Source: Diospyros lotus
Taxonomy: Eukaryota; Streptophyta; Magnoliopsida; Ericales; Ebenaceae
Assembly: GCF_014633365.1 (NCBI RefSeq)
Contig: NC_068344.1
Location: 9,067,669-9,131,668, forward strand
DNA length: 64,000 nucleotides
Direction: 5' to 3'
The position numbers and the translations under genes are program-made. The notes below the pieces were generated by a model. It saw nothing but the letters and a program-made list of their open reading frames with translations. It ran no database searches and was not told the DNA's origin. Below, piece after piece: positions 23,077 through 34,203 of this stretch (position 1 is its first letter; the number at the start of each line of letters is the position of its first letter).

Positions 23077-25183
23077 TTAGTATTGCTCATCTTGATTGGG
23101 GGGTTGAGAAGTATGAGATGTGGAGGGTCCGGCAGCATCACACGGGGGCGATGGATTGAAGCTTGTAGAAGATGATAGAATACGGTTTACGTGGATACAC
23201 GTCTCTCTCCATGCATCTGAGGATACGGGTTCAACACTTGACATGGTAAGATTGAGAGCACGTAATGCAACATCATTACGCTGGAAAAAAAAAATATATC
23301 AATGTTTTTGATTTAAATAAACTATATTCAATAATAACTTAAACATAAACTTAAAATCTTACTGCTTCAGCAAGACTAAGTAGATCTTGGCCACCTCTAT
23401 CGAACCCTGATCTACGTTCAGGATTTTGTATCAATGCATGAGTAATAGATCCATACCACGGTAAGTATTCATATGTAAAGTGCCACGGAAATTCACAAGG
23501 TCTACCGCGTCGATGTGGTGGTAATAAATGAATATCCCACCGATTCCAACTATCGTCAATAAATGCATAAATTACTCGATATGATGTCGTACCTGCACCC
23601 CGCTTAGCTTCAATAGGTGATAATGGAGGTGGAGGAATAGTTTGTACATACCCAAACTGTCGTAATACCCTCTCAGGAAGGTATGGTTCGATAATACTTC
23701 CACATTTCAAACAACCCGAGAAAAATGTAATCTCTGGTAATGGGTGATGTGTACGAGCCCTCCAATACGGCATCCAAATTACTTGCAAGTGTTTTTTTAA
23801 TGTAAACATTAATTTTAGAATATATTAATTAATTTATAAAATCATAACACGAAAATAAAATATCTCGTCTGGTGATAAACCATCAATCTGCTCCCTCATA
23901 GATTGTAAAGTATCATTATCACGAACAAGTAACCAACGAAGAGCCCGTGGTTGTTCATCACTATATAACAAATTGTATTTATTTCTACTAAATTGAAAAT
24001 GTTCATATACCTATGCATGTAAATTTCTTATAAATAATTATTAATATATGTTAAATATATGTACATACATAACATAGAGTTATGAAATTAAAATAATTAC
24101 CTCAAGTAAAGTAAGATATCCACTGATGCTCTTCACCTCTCGTCTACTCGCAATGCCAAGCTGTCTATATAAATATGCTAGGCATGCAGCTCCCCATGCA
24201 TAACTACCAATCATACTCAAATCATCCAACAATGTAAAATAGGCCACTGGAATTAATGTATCGCTCTTATCTACAAATAAGCTACAGCCTAATAAAAATA
24301 ACAGATATGCTCTACTAACATGTTGGATTTCTTCGTTGGAAACTGAATCTGGTACATGCATGAATGTTTTTCTTAACCAATCTAACTTTACAAATGGTCC
24401 TCTATTTTCTGCTATCTGTTGGGCTACTATATCTATTGAAATCCCAAGTAAACTAGATAATAAATCACGAGCTTCGTTACCACTCAAATGATAAGGGATA
24501 GATACGGGCCTTCTAGTGACTGGAATCTTCAAAATAGATGACACATCATATAATGTTATACTCAGCTCTCCAAATGGTAAATGAAATGTATTCGTCTCTG
24601 GCTGCCATCTTTCTGTAAATGCTGACACAATGGTAGGATTTATAAAACGATACGTGCAATCTATCAAAGGTGATAAACTAGAGGCCATAACGATATCACG
24701 AATGCGTTGATTATTTAATGGCCATTCGGGAATTTTTAATCCATGACTTCTACATTTTAATACACCTCTTTCCTGTTAAAATAAAAAAATATAATAAAAA
24801 AATACTTAATTATTTCAATTATAATAATAACATTGGTGTAACAAAAAAATAATATAAATTACCTCTCCTGACCATATTGCAAATGCAACGTGATTTTTAA
24901 AGCTTTTCAGAATGGATGGATCCTCGGGGCCTCCAGGTAATGGTCCAACAGAAATATCATCGTGATCGGATGGTTGCTCTTACTGACTAGCCTCAGTAGC
25001 ATCAGCAGCAATGACAACAGATGGTGAGGCATGTGGCTCTGAAAAAGATGGATCTACTGCTTCTGATACATCTAGTGGCTCACTAGTACCCTCTACTCTT
25101 CTTTTTCTCCTCGATGCAGTGGGACGTTGTCGAGAGGAAGAAGGAAGAGCTCGTTCTTCTTCATTTCTTCTGCCACGTACCAT
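23077..25183 (-). pseudogene. Plant mobile domain (PMD) protein gene carried by the MULE, one nonsense codon
   Basis: Five exons on the - strand: 25183-24863 (basic/acidic leader, MVRGRRNEEERALPSSSRQR), 24772-24101, 24010 to about 23830, about 23782-23362, 23280-23077. Exon 2 (224 codons) has the PMD hallmarks: GVLKCRSHG, FHLPFGELSITLYDVSSILK, PVTRRPVSIPY and YAWGAACLAYLYRQL. Exon 4 has IWMPYWRA and PERVLRQFGYVQ, then WHFTYEYLPWYG. PMD proteins (MAIN/MAIL1-like, often labelled aminotransferase-like or phosphatase 7 long-form homologue) occur both as host silencing factors and inside transposons. Intron borders GT-AG are clear at 24862/24773, 24100/24011 and 23361/23281; the exon 3-4 junction is uncertain. 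One in-frame TAA (24982-24980) lies in exon 1, before the domain. Convergent with the transposase. Its role in transposition is unproven. Confidence 0.82.
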
Positions 25184-25274
25184 ATCTATACAATATAACA
25201 CACAAATTATTAATATTTTTCTAAAACACAAGATTAATTAAAAAAATTAATTAGGCAAGTTTGGGTTACCCAAA

Positions 25275-25448
25275 CAATAGGTTCGGGGGAACTCGCACCC
25301 CCCCGAACATCGTTGTTCGGGGGAAAATTTTTCCCCCGACAAACCCAGTTCGGGGGAAATTTTTTCCCCCGAACACTGAGATTCGAGGGTTCCCCCGAAT
25401 CTCAAGGTTCGGGTTCGAGGGAACCCATCCCTCGAACGCCCAAGTCTG
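25275..25448. repeat. MULE hairpin array 3, upstream of the PMD gene
   Basis: Near-palindromes CCCCCGAACATCGTTGTTCG and CCCCCGAATCTCAAGGTTCG, with pyrimidine/purine arms such as GGGGGAAAATTTTTCCCCC. Same CCGAA/TTCGG core as arrays 1 and 2 but more GC-rich. Confidence 0.75.
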
Positions 25449-25571
25449 CCGAATCAAAATGAACAATAAACAATATGAATCAAAATGTTTACCTATTTAT
25501 GCAATCTGGGGGACTCCAACAGGCTGGATGAGGCAAACAAAGTAGGCGAGGCTAAGTCGGTGGCACTGTCA

Positions 25572-25630
25572 CAGAAGACGAAGAAGAAGAAGAAGAAGAA
25601 GAAGAAGAAGGAGGAGGAGGAGGAGAAGAA
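25572..25630. repeat. GAA/GAG trinucleotide microsatellite
   Basis: A run of GAAGAAGAA changing to GGAGGAGGA near the right end of the MULE. Confidence 0.9.
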
Positions 25631-25758
25631 TAGGGTTTGATGCGCGTGGGTGTAGTTTTTGAGGGTTGAGTGTGTGGAGGGTATATTTGGCATGTAAATG
25701 GTTGCAAAAAGGAATAAGTGTGGTTGCAAATAGTAAAATTAAATATTTTAGTTAGAAT

Positions 25759-25809
25759 GGTTACAAAGAGCAAATTCTATGGTTGCAAATAGAATTACCC
25801 CCTACATTA
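25759..25809. repeat. Right terminal inverted repeat and TSD of the MULE
   Basis: TIR 25759-25800 ends GCAAATAGAATTACCC, followed by the duplication CCTACATTA at 25801-25809. Confidence 0.9.
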
Positions 25810-26569
25810 TCCAGACTCTTTCCTATTATTGAATATAGAGAGCTCATGCCCTTCCAAGTTGATGTACCCTAGAAAAAAACATAAACATAAAAATGAGAGT
25901 TATATGATAAAACTAATAAAAATGTGGTTGGTCTGTGTAGTGGTTGTGGTTGTGCTTGCAGCTTTCATGTCCGCCTTCTCCATTGCTCCCCCAATGCATT
26001 GTTTCCCACTCCAGTTGCTTTGGTAGGAAGGGGTTTGGCGAAGAAAATATAAAAATATGCAAATTCCTATAAATAATTAATAAAAAATAAAATCAAATAG
26101 TAATATAAAATAATTATAGATTACAAAACATCGATTTGCCCATTTCTTTGTGAGGTTATGCTCACTCCACTACAATTTATCTCCTTCGGCAACGTTTGTT
26201 AAAATGAATAAGATAATATTATATCAAGATAAGGTTGAAATGTTTTCCGAACTAAGATATGAAATGGTCAAGATTAAATTAAAAGTATTTCAAGATTTTT
26301 ATCAAACTGTTTGTTAAATTTTTTGGAATATACTAGAGGACACAAGCGTCATTTTTCTTATTTGTTTGAACCAATATATACTTATCTTAAGAGGAAAAGA
26401 AATAGGTATATCTTGGAAAACCTAGATAAGAAGTCACGTAACTTTTTTTCTAAGGGTTACCGGATAAGTTTAACAAATATATTGGAAATGACAAAATGTT
26501 AGAATGTTTTCCTTATATTATCTTTTCATGTCTATATCTTAGTTAACAAATACTATCTTAATAGGGCTT
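25810..26569. other. Intergenic stretch with a possible MITE
   Basis: An open frame at 25829-26026 has a hydrophobic run (WLVCVVVVVVLAAF) but no Cys pattern or known domain; I do not call it. Between about 26190 and 26560 two ends look inverted (GTTTGTTAAAATGAATAAG versus, on the other strand, GTATTTGTTAACTAAGATA), suggesting a small MITE. Ends and duplication were not resolved. Confidence 0.3.
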
Positions 26570-26930
26570 CCAATAAATCTATCGAGTTAACACCATATGA
26601 GATATGATATGAGAAATGACTTAGTTTTAAGCATGTTGAGATTTGGGTTGCCCTGCTTTTGTGAAAAAGCTTAAGATGGATAAATTGGAGTCATGATCAC
26701 ATAAAGGTAGATTTGTGAGGTATCCTAAAAATTGGTTAGGGTACTACTACTTTTGCAATTATCAAAGAGTATTGATCAGTAGAGATAACATATTCCTAGA
26801 AAAATGAGTTTATTCAGGAAGGTGGTGTCCAACCTAGTCAAGAAACTGATCTAGAACTAGTAGAACCTAATAATATCATCCCACAAGAATCTCGTAAATC
26901 AGGTAGAGTATCTCGTCCTCCATAATGCTC
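26570..26930 (+). pseudogene. Ty1/copia pol remnant (integrase C-terminus to RT linker)
   Basis: Fragments in shifting frames match the copia region between integrase and reverse transcriptase: ELTPYE (about 26586), KHVEIW...ALL (about 26627-26660), then EKEFIQEGGVQPSQETDLEL as linker (26808-26860) and ESRKSGRVSRPP (about 26888-26923). Many stops. No LTRs were identified next to it. Confidence 0.65.
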
Positions 26931-27166
26931 GTGGCTATTCATGAAGGTGGTTTGCAGATGCCCAACGAGAGACTGATGGAGGTTGGACTAAGGCACATCG
27001 GTAGCAATTGGTAGCAACATCTTCGTCTCATAAAGGTAACAGTTACCGCATTCCATATTTGGTGGTTGGTATATATACTGCATGTGGTTTAGTTTCCTAT
27101 TTCCACTGTGCTTGTATGTGTTTAAATATTTTGAAAATCAACCTAACCACCCACATGATACGATAA

Positions 27167-27484
27167 GTGTTGGCGCCAACTTTCAATCCACCCTCGGCTA
27201 GTCCATCAAACCCAGTTGAGGATACAGCTTTCTTAAGTCCATTCCTGCTAGACAAGTGGACAGAAATGGAGAAGTGGCAGCAAGAACTTATAGGCAGGAT
27301 GCAAAACATGGATAAAAGACTTGCAAGGGTGGAACAAAGTCAAAAGCATGTTCTTGCAAGACTGGGTTTTAACCAAGACAAGAGCTCAAGAGGCTCCACA
27401 TCCTGTTACCATCAATTCAGAAGAAGAAGAGAGTCAGCCATGATGAAGATGAAGAGATGTCTTCAAAGGAGTCTAGAACAGTAG
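27167..27484 (+). CDS. Hypothetical short ORF with coiled-coil segment
   Basis: 105 codons. Opens from a TTG-type position in the stop-to-stop frame; the first ATG is internal (about 27267). The middle part (WTEMEKWQQELIGRMQNMDK and following) is amphipathic and probably a coiled coil. I recognise no family. It lies between copia debris and an LTR-like fragment, so it may be a piece of a retroelement gag or of a lost host gene. Confidence 0.25.
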   Translation: MLAPTFNPPSASPSNPVEDTAFLSPFLLDKWTEMEKWQQELIGRMQNMDKRLARVEQSQKHVLARLGFNQDKSSRGSTSCYHQFRRRRESAMMKMKRCLQRSLEQ

Positions 27485-27639
27485 ATATCAGATCTAGGAC
27501 TTATTGTTGATGTATGCTTAATCTGATTTATAGTCCTAAGAACTCATTATTACCTTTGGGATGTACTGAAATTATCACTTTCTATTTGTTTAAATTCTAC
27601 TCTCTTTTATCTTTACATCCGTGTTCACTTTATGATTCT

Positions 27640-28640
27640 AACAAATAAGGAAAGAAATGGAAAATAAAATCCTGAAAGATATATGTATAAAAATGGGAGA
27701 ATATTGTTTCTAAAAGGAGAAATATATCTATAATATATTCTTATTTTAATTCTTAATAAAATATATGTTAATAATCAATAGCAAAAGGGATGAAATCTAA
27801 AGATAACAAACTTAATAGGCAATTAAAGAGTAAGAAATAAAAAGAGTGAAAGAAAACAATCAATCGAGTAAGCTAAATATTACTTGACTAACACTAGAAT
27901 TATACGTGAGTAATCAAGGTTATCACTCGACTAACCATTTTTAGTTGCTCAAGTCATTTTTAACCATTTTTTGTGAGCCTTATATATTATTATTTGAGGG
28001 TCTTCTTTGTTGTGAACTCATCCTTCAATTTCTCTTTCAACAAAGTAAGTGTAAGGGTTATTGTCTGATACCATGAAAATGCATGCAAGGTTGTTGCTTT
28101 GTCCATAAAAGGAAAGGTTCTAACTCAATTCATAAAAGTTGAGGTTTCAACTTAAGTTTAAAAAATTGAGGTTCCAACTTAAGTTTTAAAAATTGAGGTT
28201 CTAGCTGAGTCTATAAAATCTGTGTAAAGATTATAGTTGAATCTGTAAAAGATACACTGTTAGTAAGTTATTTTAAATTCTTGGTAAAAAACTAAAATAA
28301 TGGATGTATGTAGGAGGTTAATCGAACCACTATAAATGATATGTTCTTTGTTTGCCTTTTGTTTCTTTATGTTTCGATTTTCACATTTTGTTCATCTTCA
28401 ATTCATGTTTTACGCATTGTCTTTAAAATCATACAAGCATAAAAGTTTTCACTTCTAGGATGGATTTTGTTGCTAAAGGTGTCAAACAGTGTTTATCCTT
28501 ATTCACAGTAAAAGTTTACAAAGGTATATATGAAAGTATTCAAAACAGTTTCAATGCATAAAATTCAAAATAAGTTAAAACTTTTTGAAATACCCAATTC
28601 AACTCTTCTCTTGAGTATACACTCCTACTGATTCTTACAG
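27640..28640 (+). repeat. LTR-like fragment related to the solo LTR at 58567-60428
   Basis: Shares with that LTR the block CGAACCACTATAAAT (28325 versus 60230) followed by a TTTATGTTTC-type stretch, and the end CCAATTCA...CCTACTG-TTCT-ACA (about 28590-28640 versus 60379-60428). Also holds CGAGT/CTCGACT phrases (27862-27950) and four copies of a phrase close to TTGAGGTTCCAACTTAAGTT (28138-28215). The left end was not found. Confidence 0.5.
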
Positions 28641-28763
28641 TAAAGTCAATGGAAGATCCAGTAACGTAAAGCCTTTCTAATGCCAAAAAAAAAAGGGCCT
28701 CAATTCCTCCACTACCTCAAGTGTTGATTTTATGTGATTCAAAATATTTTCTCAATTTTATGT

Positions 28764-28813
28764 TGATTTATTAAATCTAATTGCATGCTGATTTATTAAA
28801 TCTAATTGCATGC
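28764..28813 (+). repeat. 25-bp tandem duplication
   Basis: Two exact copies of a 25-bp unit starting TGATTTATTAAATCTAATTG, followed by a partial third (TGATTA). Confidence 0.95.
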
Positions 28814-28919
28814 TGATTATATGAAATTGTTGAGCTGCATTTGTTATTCATTTTATATTGAATTTAAATGTTATTATCATTCTATTGAAATGTTTATGAG
28901 TTATATGTGCGCTGCTGAG

Positions 28920-29200
28920 TTTTATGGGCCGAGCTCATATTTTCGTGTTGCTTTTTTTGTTGCTGGACAAACCCATTTGTTGGTCCATGTTGACATTGCT
29001 ATAAAAGGGCAATCCGATGCCCTAATCTCTAGAATGTTCTGATATTTCTCTCGTGCTCTCTCTTTCTGAAACCCTAATCGGCGATTATTAAAGCGAGACA
29101 CATCCTGTGAATCCTTCTATCCTGTTTTGATCAGATCGATTTTCTATGGTAAGATTGGTTGGTAAGTATTTGTATTACTTAATCTCTGTATTGTTTTAAA
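28920..29200 (+). promoter_or_regulatory. Orphan host-type promoter and 5' leader
   Basis: Seen: a site II-like TGGGCC (28925-28930), TATA box TATAAAAGGG (29000-29009), pyrimidine-rich leader with CTCTCTCT, a telo-box AAACCCTAA (29069-29077), and an ATG directly followed by GTAAGATTGG (about 29147), which resembles a splice donor. Site II plus telo-box near a TATA start is the usual promoter layout of plant ribosomal protein, snoRNA and other growth genes. No downstream coding exon was found in the following 1.5 kb. It could be a decapitated gene, a duplicated 5' end, or a retroelement promoter that looks similar. Confidence 0.4.
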
Positions 29201-29731
29201 TGCTTGAGGCGTGAGAGATTGGTTGGCTGATAGAACAGATCCTTAGCCTTGATCGCGAAATCAGTATAGAACAGATCTACTCTTGTTCTTGTTTTTTATT
29301 TCTGTTTTAGTTGTATTTTGCAGTACTGTTTTTACTTCCGTTTGATGATCTTGTAATCGATTGTAAACTTGAGATCTAGTGGATTGACTAGAGGCGGAAC
29401 CTATGTCGTGAGTAGAATCTATTGATCTGAACACGTATATCGATGTGTCTTTATTTGTGTGTGTGAGTTGTGGTTTGGAACTTTTTCGATTTCTGTTTTA
29501 TGCACTTGATCTGTGTTTGTCGAGATAATAGGTTGGTTTAAAACCTACATCAAGCTTAATTATTTTTTTCTATTTTGTGATCCTTGATCCCACTTAGATC
29601 ACTAGATGTTTTAGCATAACCAAGTAACTGGCCCTTGTATCTTGCTTAACAACTCTTAATGAACCACAGGCTTACAACATGACATTTTTTATGTTCCATC
29701 ACCCCATCAAAACTTACGATATACATTTAGA
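29201..29731. other. Stretch after the orphan promoter, nothing certain
   Basis: T-rich, intron-like composition (TTGTTCTTGTTTTTTATTTC, TTTTGCAG near 29325). No coding exon is recognised. Confidence 0.4.
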
Positions 29732-29952
29732 GTGTGTTTGATTGCACATATTTTTCATAGAAAATATGTAATTATTACACATTTTCTATGGAAATCAATC
29801 AAACACTCTTAATTTTTCTATGGAAAAATAAGTATGGTACAATCATTTAAACCTTATTTCCATTAAATTCATTTTTCAAGGGGGTGAGATGGTTTTTGTT
29901 TTCTAGGCAATATTAGCTAAAATTAAATTCTAAGTAATGCAATCAAACACAC
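29732..29952. mobile_element. Short MITE with perfect 15-bp inverted ends
   Basis: 221 bp. Left end GTGTGTTTGATTGCA (29732-29746) and right end TGCAATCAAACACAC (29938-29952) are exact reverse complements. ATTTAG stands on both sides (29725-29730 and 29953-29958). No coding capacity. The ends suit a hAT- or PIF-type MITE; the superfamily is not settled. Confidence 0.7.
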
Positions 29953-30842
29953 ATTTAGTTCAATGTTTTTTCAACTTTAACAAACCACTAGTCTTACTTT
30001 AAAATTCCTTATATATCTCAAATTATTTCTCTTTAAGTCTCAATTTCACTTAAAATAGACCCTTAATTAAATTCCCCCACAATTAATAAGTTGGGTTATT
30101 TTCTCTGTAGGTCCATATCACATTCTTGAGCTTCTTCAAGATCTCTCTGTCTCCCAAAACCTTCTCAAGGTCTCCTTGCCCTAAACCGAGCCCCTTTTGG
30201 AATTTGATTATACCTTGACCTCATCTTGAGTTCCTTATCATCATTTTATTTTTTGCATGTGACTCTTTAGGATCCAAGGTGATCGTTGTGGCTAATTTGA
30301 TACTTTTCCAACTTATAGATCATTCACTTTCCATTGTAAGTGCGGGTGTTGGGATTTACGGTTACTATACGATAAATTCCTTAGTGATGAGATAAGCAGT
30401 TGAAATTTGAATTTGATTCCAAGTTCAAATTTTTCCACATTTGAATTTTAATATAATAATGGGATAAGTGATTGTAATTTCTACACGTTTGAATTTTAAA
30501 AAGATATATATATACATATCTATATCTATATATATAGAGATAAAACAAAAAGAAAAACACAGTACTCAAAATTAATTTCTGTTCACTCATATACTATCTC
30601 TTGCATCGTCATTCTGAGCTTTGACAAAAGAAAGTTTTTATAATTTTCGTCTATAGAGGTTGTTAAACAAATTAGTGATTCAATTGCTCCGCTACTACTC
30701 AGGTATATTTACATACCGTATGCAATTTTTATTAAAGTTCTATAGCGGGTTTAGGAATTTTAGCTTTTATAAGGAAGTATTAGCTTGGTTTCATTTACTG
30801 ACTTGTCCAAAAATTTGAAGAGAGGATGGGGCATGACATTAC
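29953..30842. other. AT-rich intergenic stretch
   Basis: No gene is seen. Contains a TATA/ATAT microsatellite (about 30506-30540). Spurious frames follow this repeat. Confidence 0.5.
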
Positions 30843-30850
30843 ACCTCTCT

Positions 30851-31356
30851 CAGAGCCGGCCCAACGAGTTTAGGGGTCTTAGGCCAAAAAATTTGTCGAG
30901 GTCTTTTTAAAGTATTAATTTATTTTTATAAAAAAAATAAATAATACACCTTTTTCTAAAAAAAATTCATCATTTTACTAAATTAAAGAAAGAAAAAAAG
31001 TTAAAGTTCAATCAACTACAAAATATAATAATCTTTTAATGATAATGAATTTTTAACTAAAATATAATATTTCAGAAAAAAAATTAAACAATCTACTATA
31101 ATAAACAAAGAAAAACAAAACTAACAACGTTTAGAATCCTGAAACTTACTAATTTAAGTGATAACGTTTAAAATCAAGAATAGGGAACTGAACCCAAAGT
31201 TTAAATTATATATTATATTTTAATTCTTTTAATAAAATATTTATTATTAAAAATAAAATATTCATATATTACTTATAACTTTTTGATTTTAGGGGCCTCT
31301 TACTGTGAGGGGCCTTAGGCAGCCGCCTCTCTCGCTTAACGGACGGGCCGGCTCTG
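30851..31356. mobile_element. hAT-type MITE, 506 bp
   Basis: Ends CAGAGCCGGCCC on the left and GGGCCGGCTCTG on the right are perfect inverted repeats. Flanks are an identical 8-bp duplication ACCTCTCT (30843-30850 and 31357-31364), the size made by hAT transposases. Subterminal AGGGGTCTTAGGCC / AGGGGCCTTAGGC is inverted or related on both sides. The interior is AT-rich and non-coding. Confidence 0.92.
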
Positions 31357-31364
31357 ACCTCTCT

Positions 31365-31964
31365 TAGTAGGCATAGCATGTTTTGTATTTACTTGTTGAG
31401 CAATTACTAGCAGTGAGTCATCTCTTTCCCCTGAATATTTTAAGAGATAACCAGCTCTCCAGTTGAAGTGCCATTTAGGTAGGATTATTCAGTTCTTCCT
31501 GCTACCGTTCTGTATCTGTTAATCTTGACATGCTCAGAGACATGCATACTGATGTATATATGCTGTTTTTGTTTATAGGATGTTGATCATATTTTGGTCT
31601 AATTATCAGTTTCTAGACTTGAAATACTATTGTCATAGTTTATACTCTATTTACTGTTTAATTTTGCATGGAAGGAGGTTCGCCTTCACATGTTATACAG
31701 AGTCATTGTGGTCTTGTTGACCTAGAGGGGTGTATTATCATATATTGTCTTACCCTAAGGCATATTCTTATTATTGATATCCTATTTGTAGGAATTATCC
31801 ATATCACTATTACAATACACTAGTTATTGTATAGCTTGTCTTGCCTTAAAGGGGTGAAGGGTATCTATTTATATATTTGTCTTTTTGTATTTATTTCCAT
31901 CCTTTAATATATCGATCATATGTGATACATATATATTTTTTATTTTCTTGCACATGCGGAGAGC
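31365..31964. other. Intergenic stretch, nothing recognised
   Basis: AT-rich with short pyrimidine tracts. No ORF with a known domain and no clear repeat ends. Confidence 0.5.
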
Positions 31965-32420
31965 AAAAGTTTAGTTTACCCGAATTAATCAAATCGAACT
32001 GATCGAACTAATTTTTTTCTTGCATGTTGGTTCAGTTTGATTTTTTTCTTGCATCGATTCGGTTCGGTTAATTTATCTCAACAGTTTAATTTTTGGTTTT
32101 TTATTTGGGTTTTTTGGTCGGAATAACCAAACTAACTGAACCAACCAAACTTTAAAACAACATTATTTTTTTGCGTTTCTACCTATTAATTCGGTTTAAA
32201 ATAACATCGGTCTATCGGTTAATTCGATTTTTTTCAATTTTTTTTTTGTCTTTTTTCGGTCTAATCGATTTAGCTCGGTTTATACGGTTTGGTATTAATT
32301 TTTACAATGAATGATTAGTTCGATTTTTAGACTTAATTGGTTGATTCGGTTCAATTTTACTCATCAATTTAGTTTAATCAATTAATAAATTTCGATCGAT
32401 TTAATAATCAAACTGACCGT
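31965..32420. repeat. Degenerate TTCGGTT-rich repeat
   Basis: Many variants of GATTCGGTTCGGTTAATT and its complement AACCGAACTGA across about 450 bp, in both orientations. This type of low-complexity segment is common in plant genomes and may be an old MITE or SINE-like remnant. No ends or duplication found. Confidence 0.5.
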
Positions 32421-34203
32421 TAGTGGGGTGTTCAACATTGCCATTTGGATCAGTAGTAGTCACCTACCCCTAATTTTTGGGTTACGACATAGTGATATTA
32501 GAGTTTAAAAAGCATGTTTTGATACTAAAATTTTATATTGTCTATTATTTTATTTTATTTTTAATTAACGTACTATCACAAGTACCCCATCGCTAAGCCA
32601 CACGATTCCACTATCTCCTTTATATCATATCTCTCCCTCATTTGTCTTGTCACACATGTCCCACCAAGTATGTTCTTAGTCAGGCTCTGATCATGGCGTG
32701 ACTCACGGCCTATCATAAATTGAATTTGTGCTAAGGCTAATAATAGACTATTGTTTTGCATCTCTGTATTTTTTTTTTATTCACCTACAATGTCTAAATT
32801 TCAAAGATCGATGTCATTCTCTTCTGATGCGCCCCTTTAAGTAAATTTAGATGTGGACACAGTCTATATATACTCAGAATTAGACACTTTAGCAATCCGT
32901 GTGAAATTTGTATTCTAACCTTATTGAAACCTTCTAACTAAATAATGTCTTCTAACAACCATTCTGCCTTTAAAATTATCACATTAATTCAAATCTTAAT
33001 ATTTTATATAAAATTTTAAATACTTTATTACAAGATTATGTCCGTGGGCGGGCTGCATCTCTATATTTGTCTTTCATAAAGTCGATTGGGATCCTTTTTA
33101 CCATGCGTTCAGTCTGTATCTGCCTTTGATAAAACCTCTCAATGTACCTTCTTGCTATCCATTTACCTTTTTTTCAAACATGCCATGCATTTACTTTGAC
33201 TATTAGGTACACTATGCCCCTAAGGCCAGACCAGTGTAGTGCTTGAGAGTGCATTCAATTTTCACTAGCTGGTAATTACGAGAGCAATAATAGACAATGC
33301 ATAATCTCTGCTCCATGTCCATAAGGTGTTTAAATCTTGAAAAAAAAGGACCAAAAAAAATACGACCAAACACATATCCATATGCATATACATAAATAGA
33401 TACGTACATATACAATTATATATATAGTTAATTTTTGAAAAATATTACATGCAAATCAACAATAACAAATTCTATAAAAATAAATATTTATATCAAAACA
33501 TACTGACATTATTTCTACTATTTTTGTTCCATTCTATTACTAACCCTCTCTATGTTCAAAATCATATGGTAGGATTAGGTTGCACTAAAATATAAATGAA
33601 AATTAAATATAATATGAAATGAAAATGAAAAATGATATTTAAAAAAAATAGTAAATGAAAATGCAAATGCATAATAAAAAAATATAAAAACCTTTCTGTG
33701 AATATAATTTTTAATATAGAAAATTATAAAATATTTATTTATTTTAAAAATAAACATAAATTCCATAATCCATTCAAACAATTATGAAAATAAATTTTAG
33801 AAAAAATAAAAATTTTGACGTCATCGCGAGTGAAAACGTGTTTTTGATATTTTTTAAAATTACAAAATAATCTTGAAATATTTCTAGAATTGCAAAAATA
33901 GCCCAATTTTTTTTTTTTTTTTTTTTGAATATTTTTCAATGTCTCAATATAAGAAACAGAAACTTTCAAACGACAACCTAGAGGTGTTTTAATGCATCAT
34001 AGTGGTAGGGAACCCATTAAATACAACCAAAAACAAATAACAATCATCTAAATATTCCTTCACTCACAAGATTTTCTAAATATTCCAAGATTCACAAGAT
34101 TTTCTAAAGATTCCAGGATTCACTGCATTAAAAGCGGGTGGCAGTACAACTCTGTACAAACCTTCGGTAGGCCATTCTCGAGAGAACTTGTATTGGAACC
34201 CAA
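32421..34203. other. Upstream region of defensin-like gene 2, otherwise empty
   Basis: AT-rich, with a TATA/CATA microsatellite (about 33364-33425) and a run of 22 T (about 33908-33926). The final 200 bp hold TTCACAAGATTTTCTAAATATTCC-like direct repeats (about 34060-34120). CATTAAATACAACC (about 34015) is a weak TATA candidate for the gene at 34204. Confidence 0.4.

Larger units (their letters stand above)
18239..25800. mobile_element. Complete Mutator-like element (MULE) carrying transposase-OTU and PMD genes
   Basis: 7562 bp. Terminal inverted repeats of at least 42 bp begin GGGAAATTCTATTTACAACC on the left and, on the other strand, GGGTAATTCTATTTGCAACC on the right (about 35 of 42 bases equal). 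Flanks are a perfect 9-bp duplication CCTACATTA (18230-18238 and 25801-25809), the size typical of Mutator. Inside are two convergent spliced genes: transposase with SWIM and OTU-like domains (+, 18572-21933) and a plant mobile domain protein (-, 23077-25183), plus three arrays of CCGAA/TTCGG hairpins. The perfect duplication argues for a fairly recent insertion, although each gene has one stop codon. Confidence 0.92.

Noticed and set aside
25829..26026. Small secreted peptide beside the MULE
   Set aside because: Only a valine-rich hydrophobic run; no cysteine pattern, intron or homologue of the defensin-like pair.
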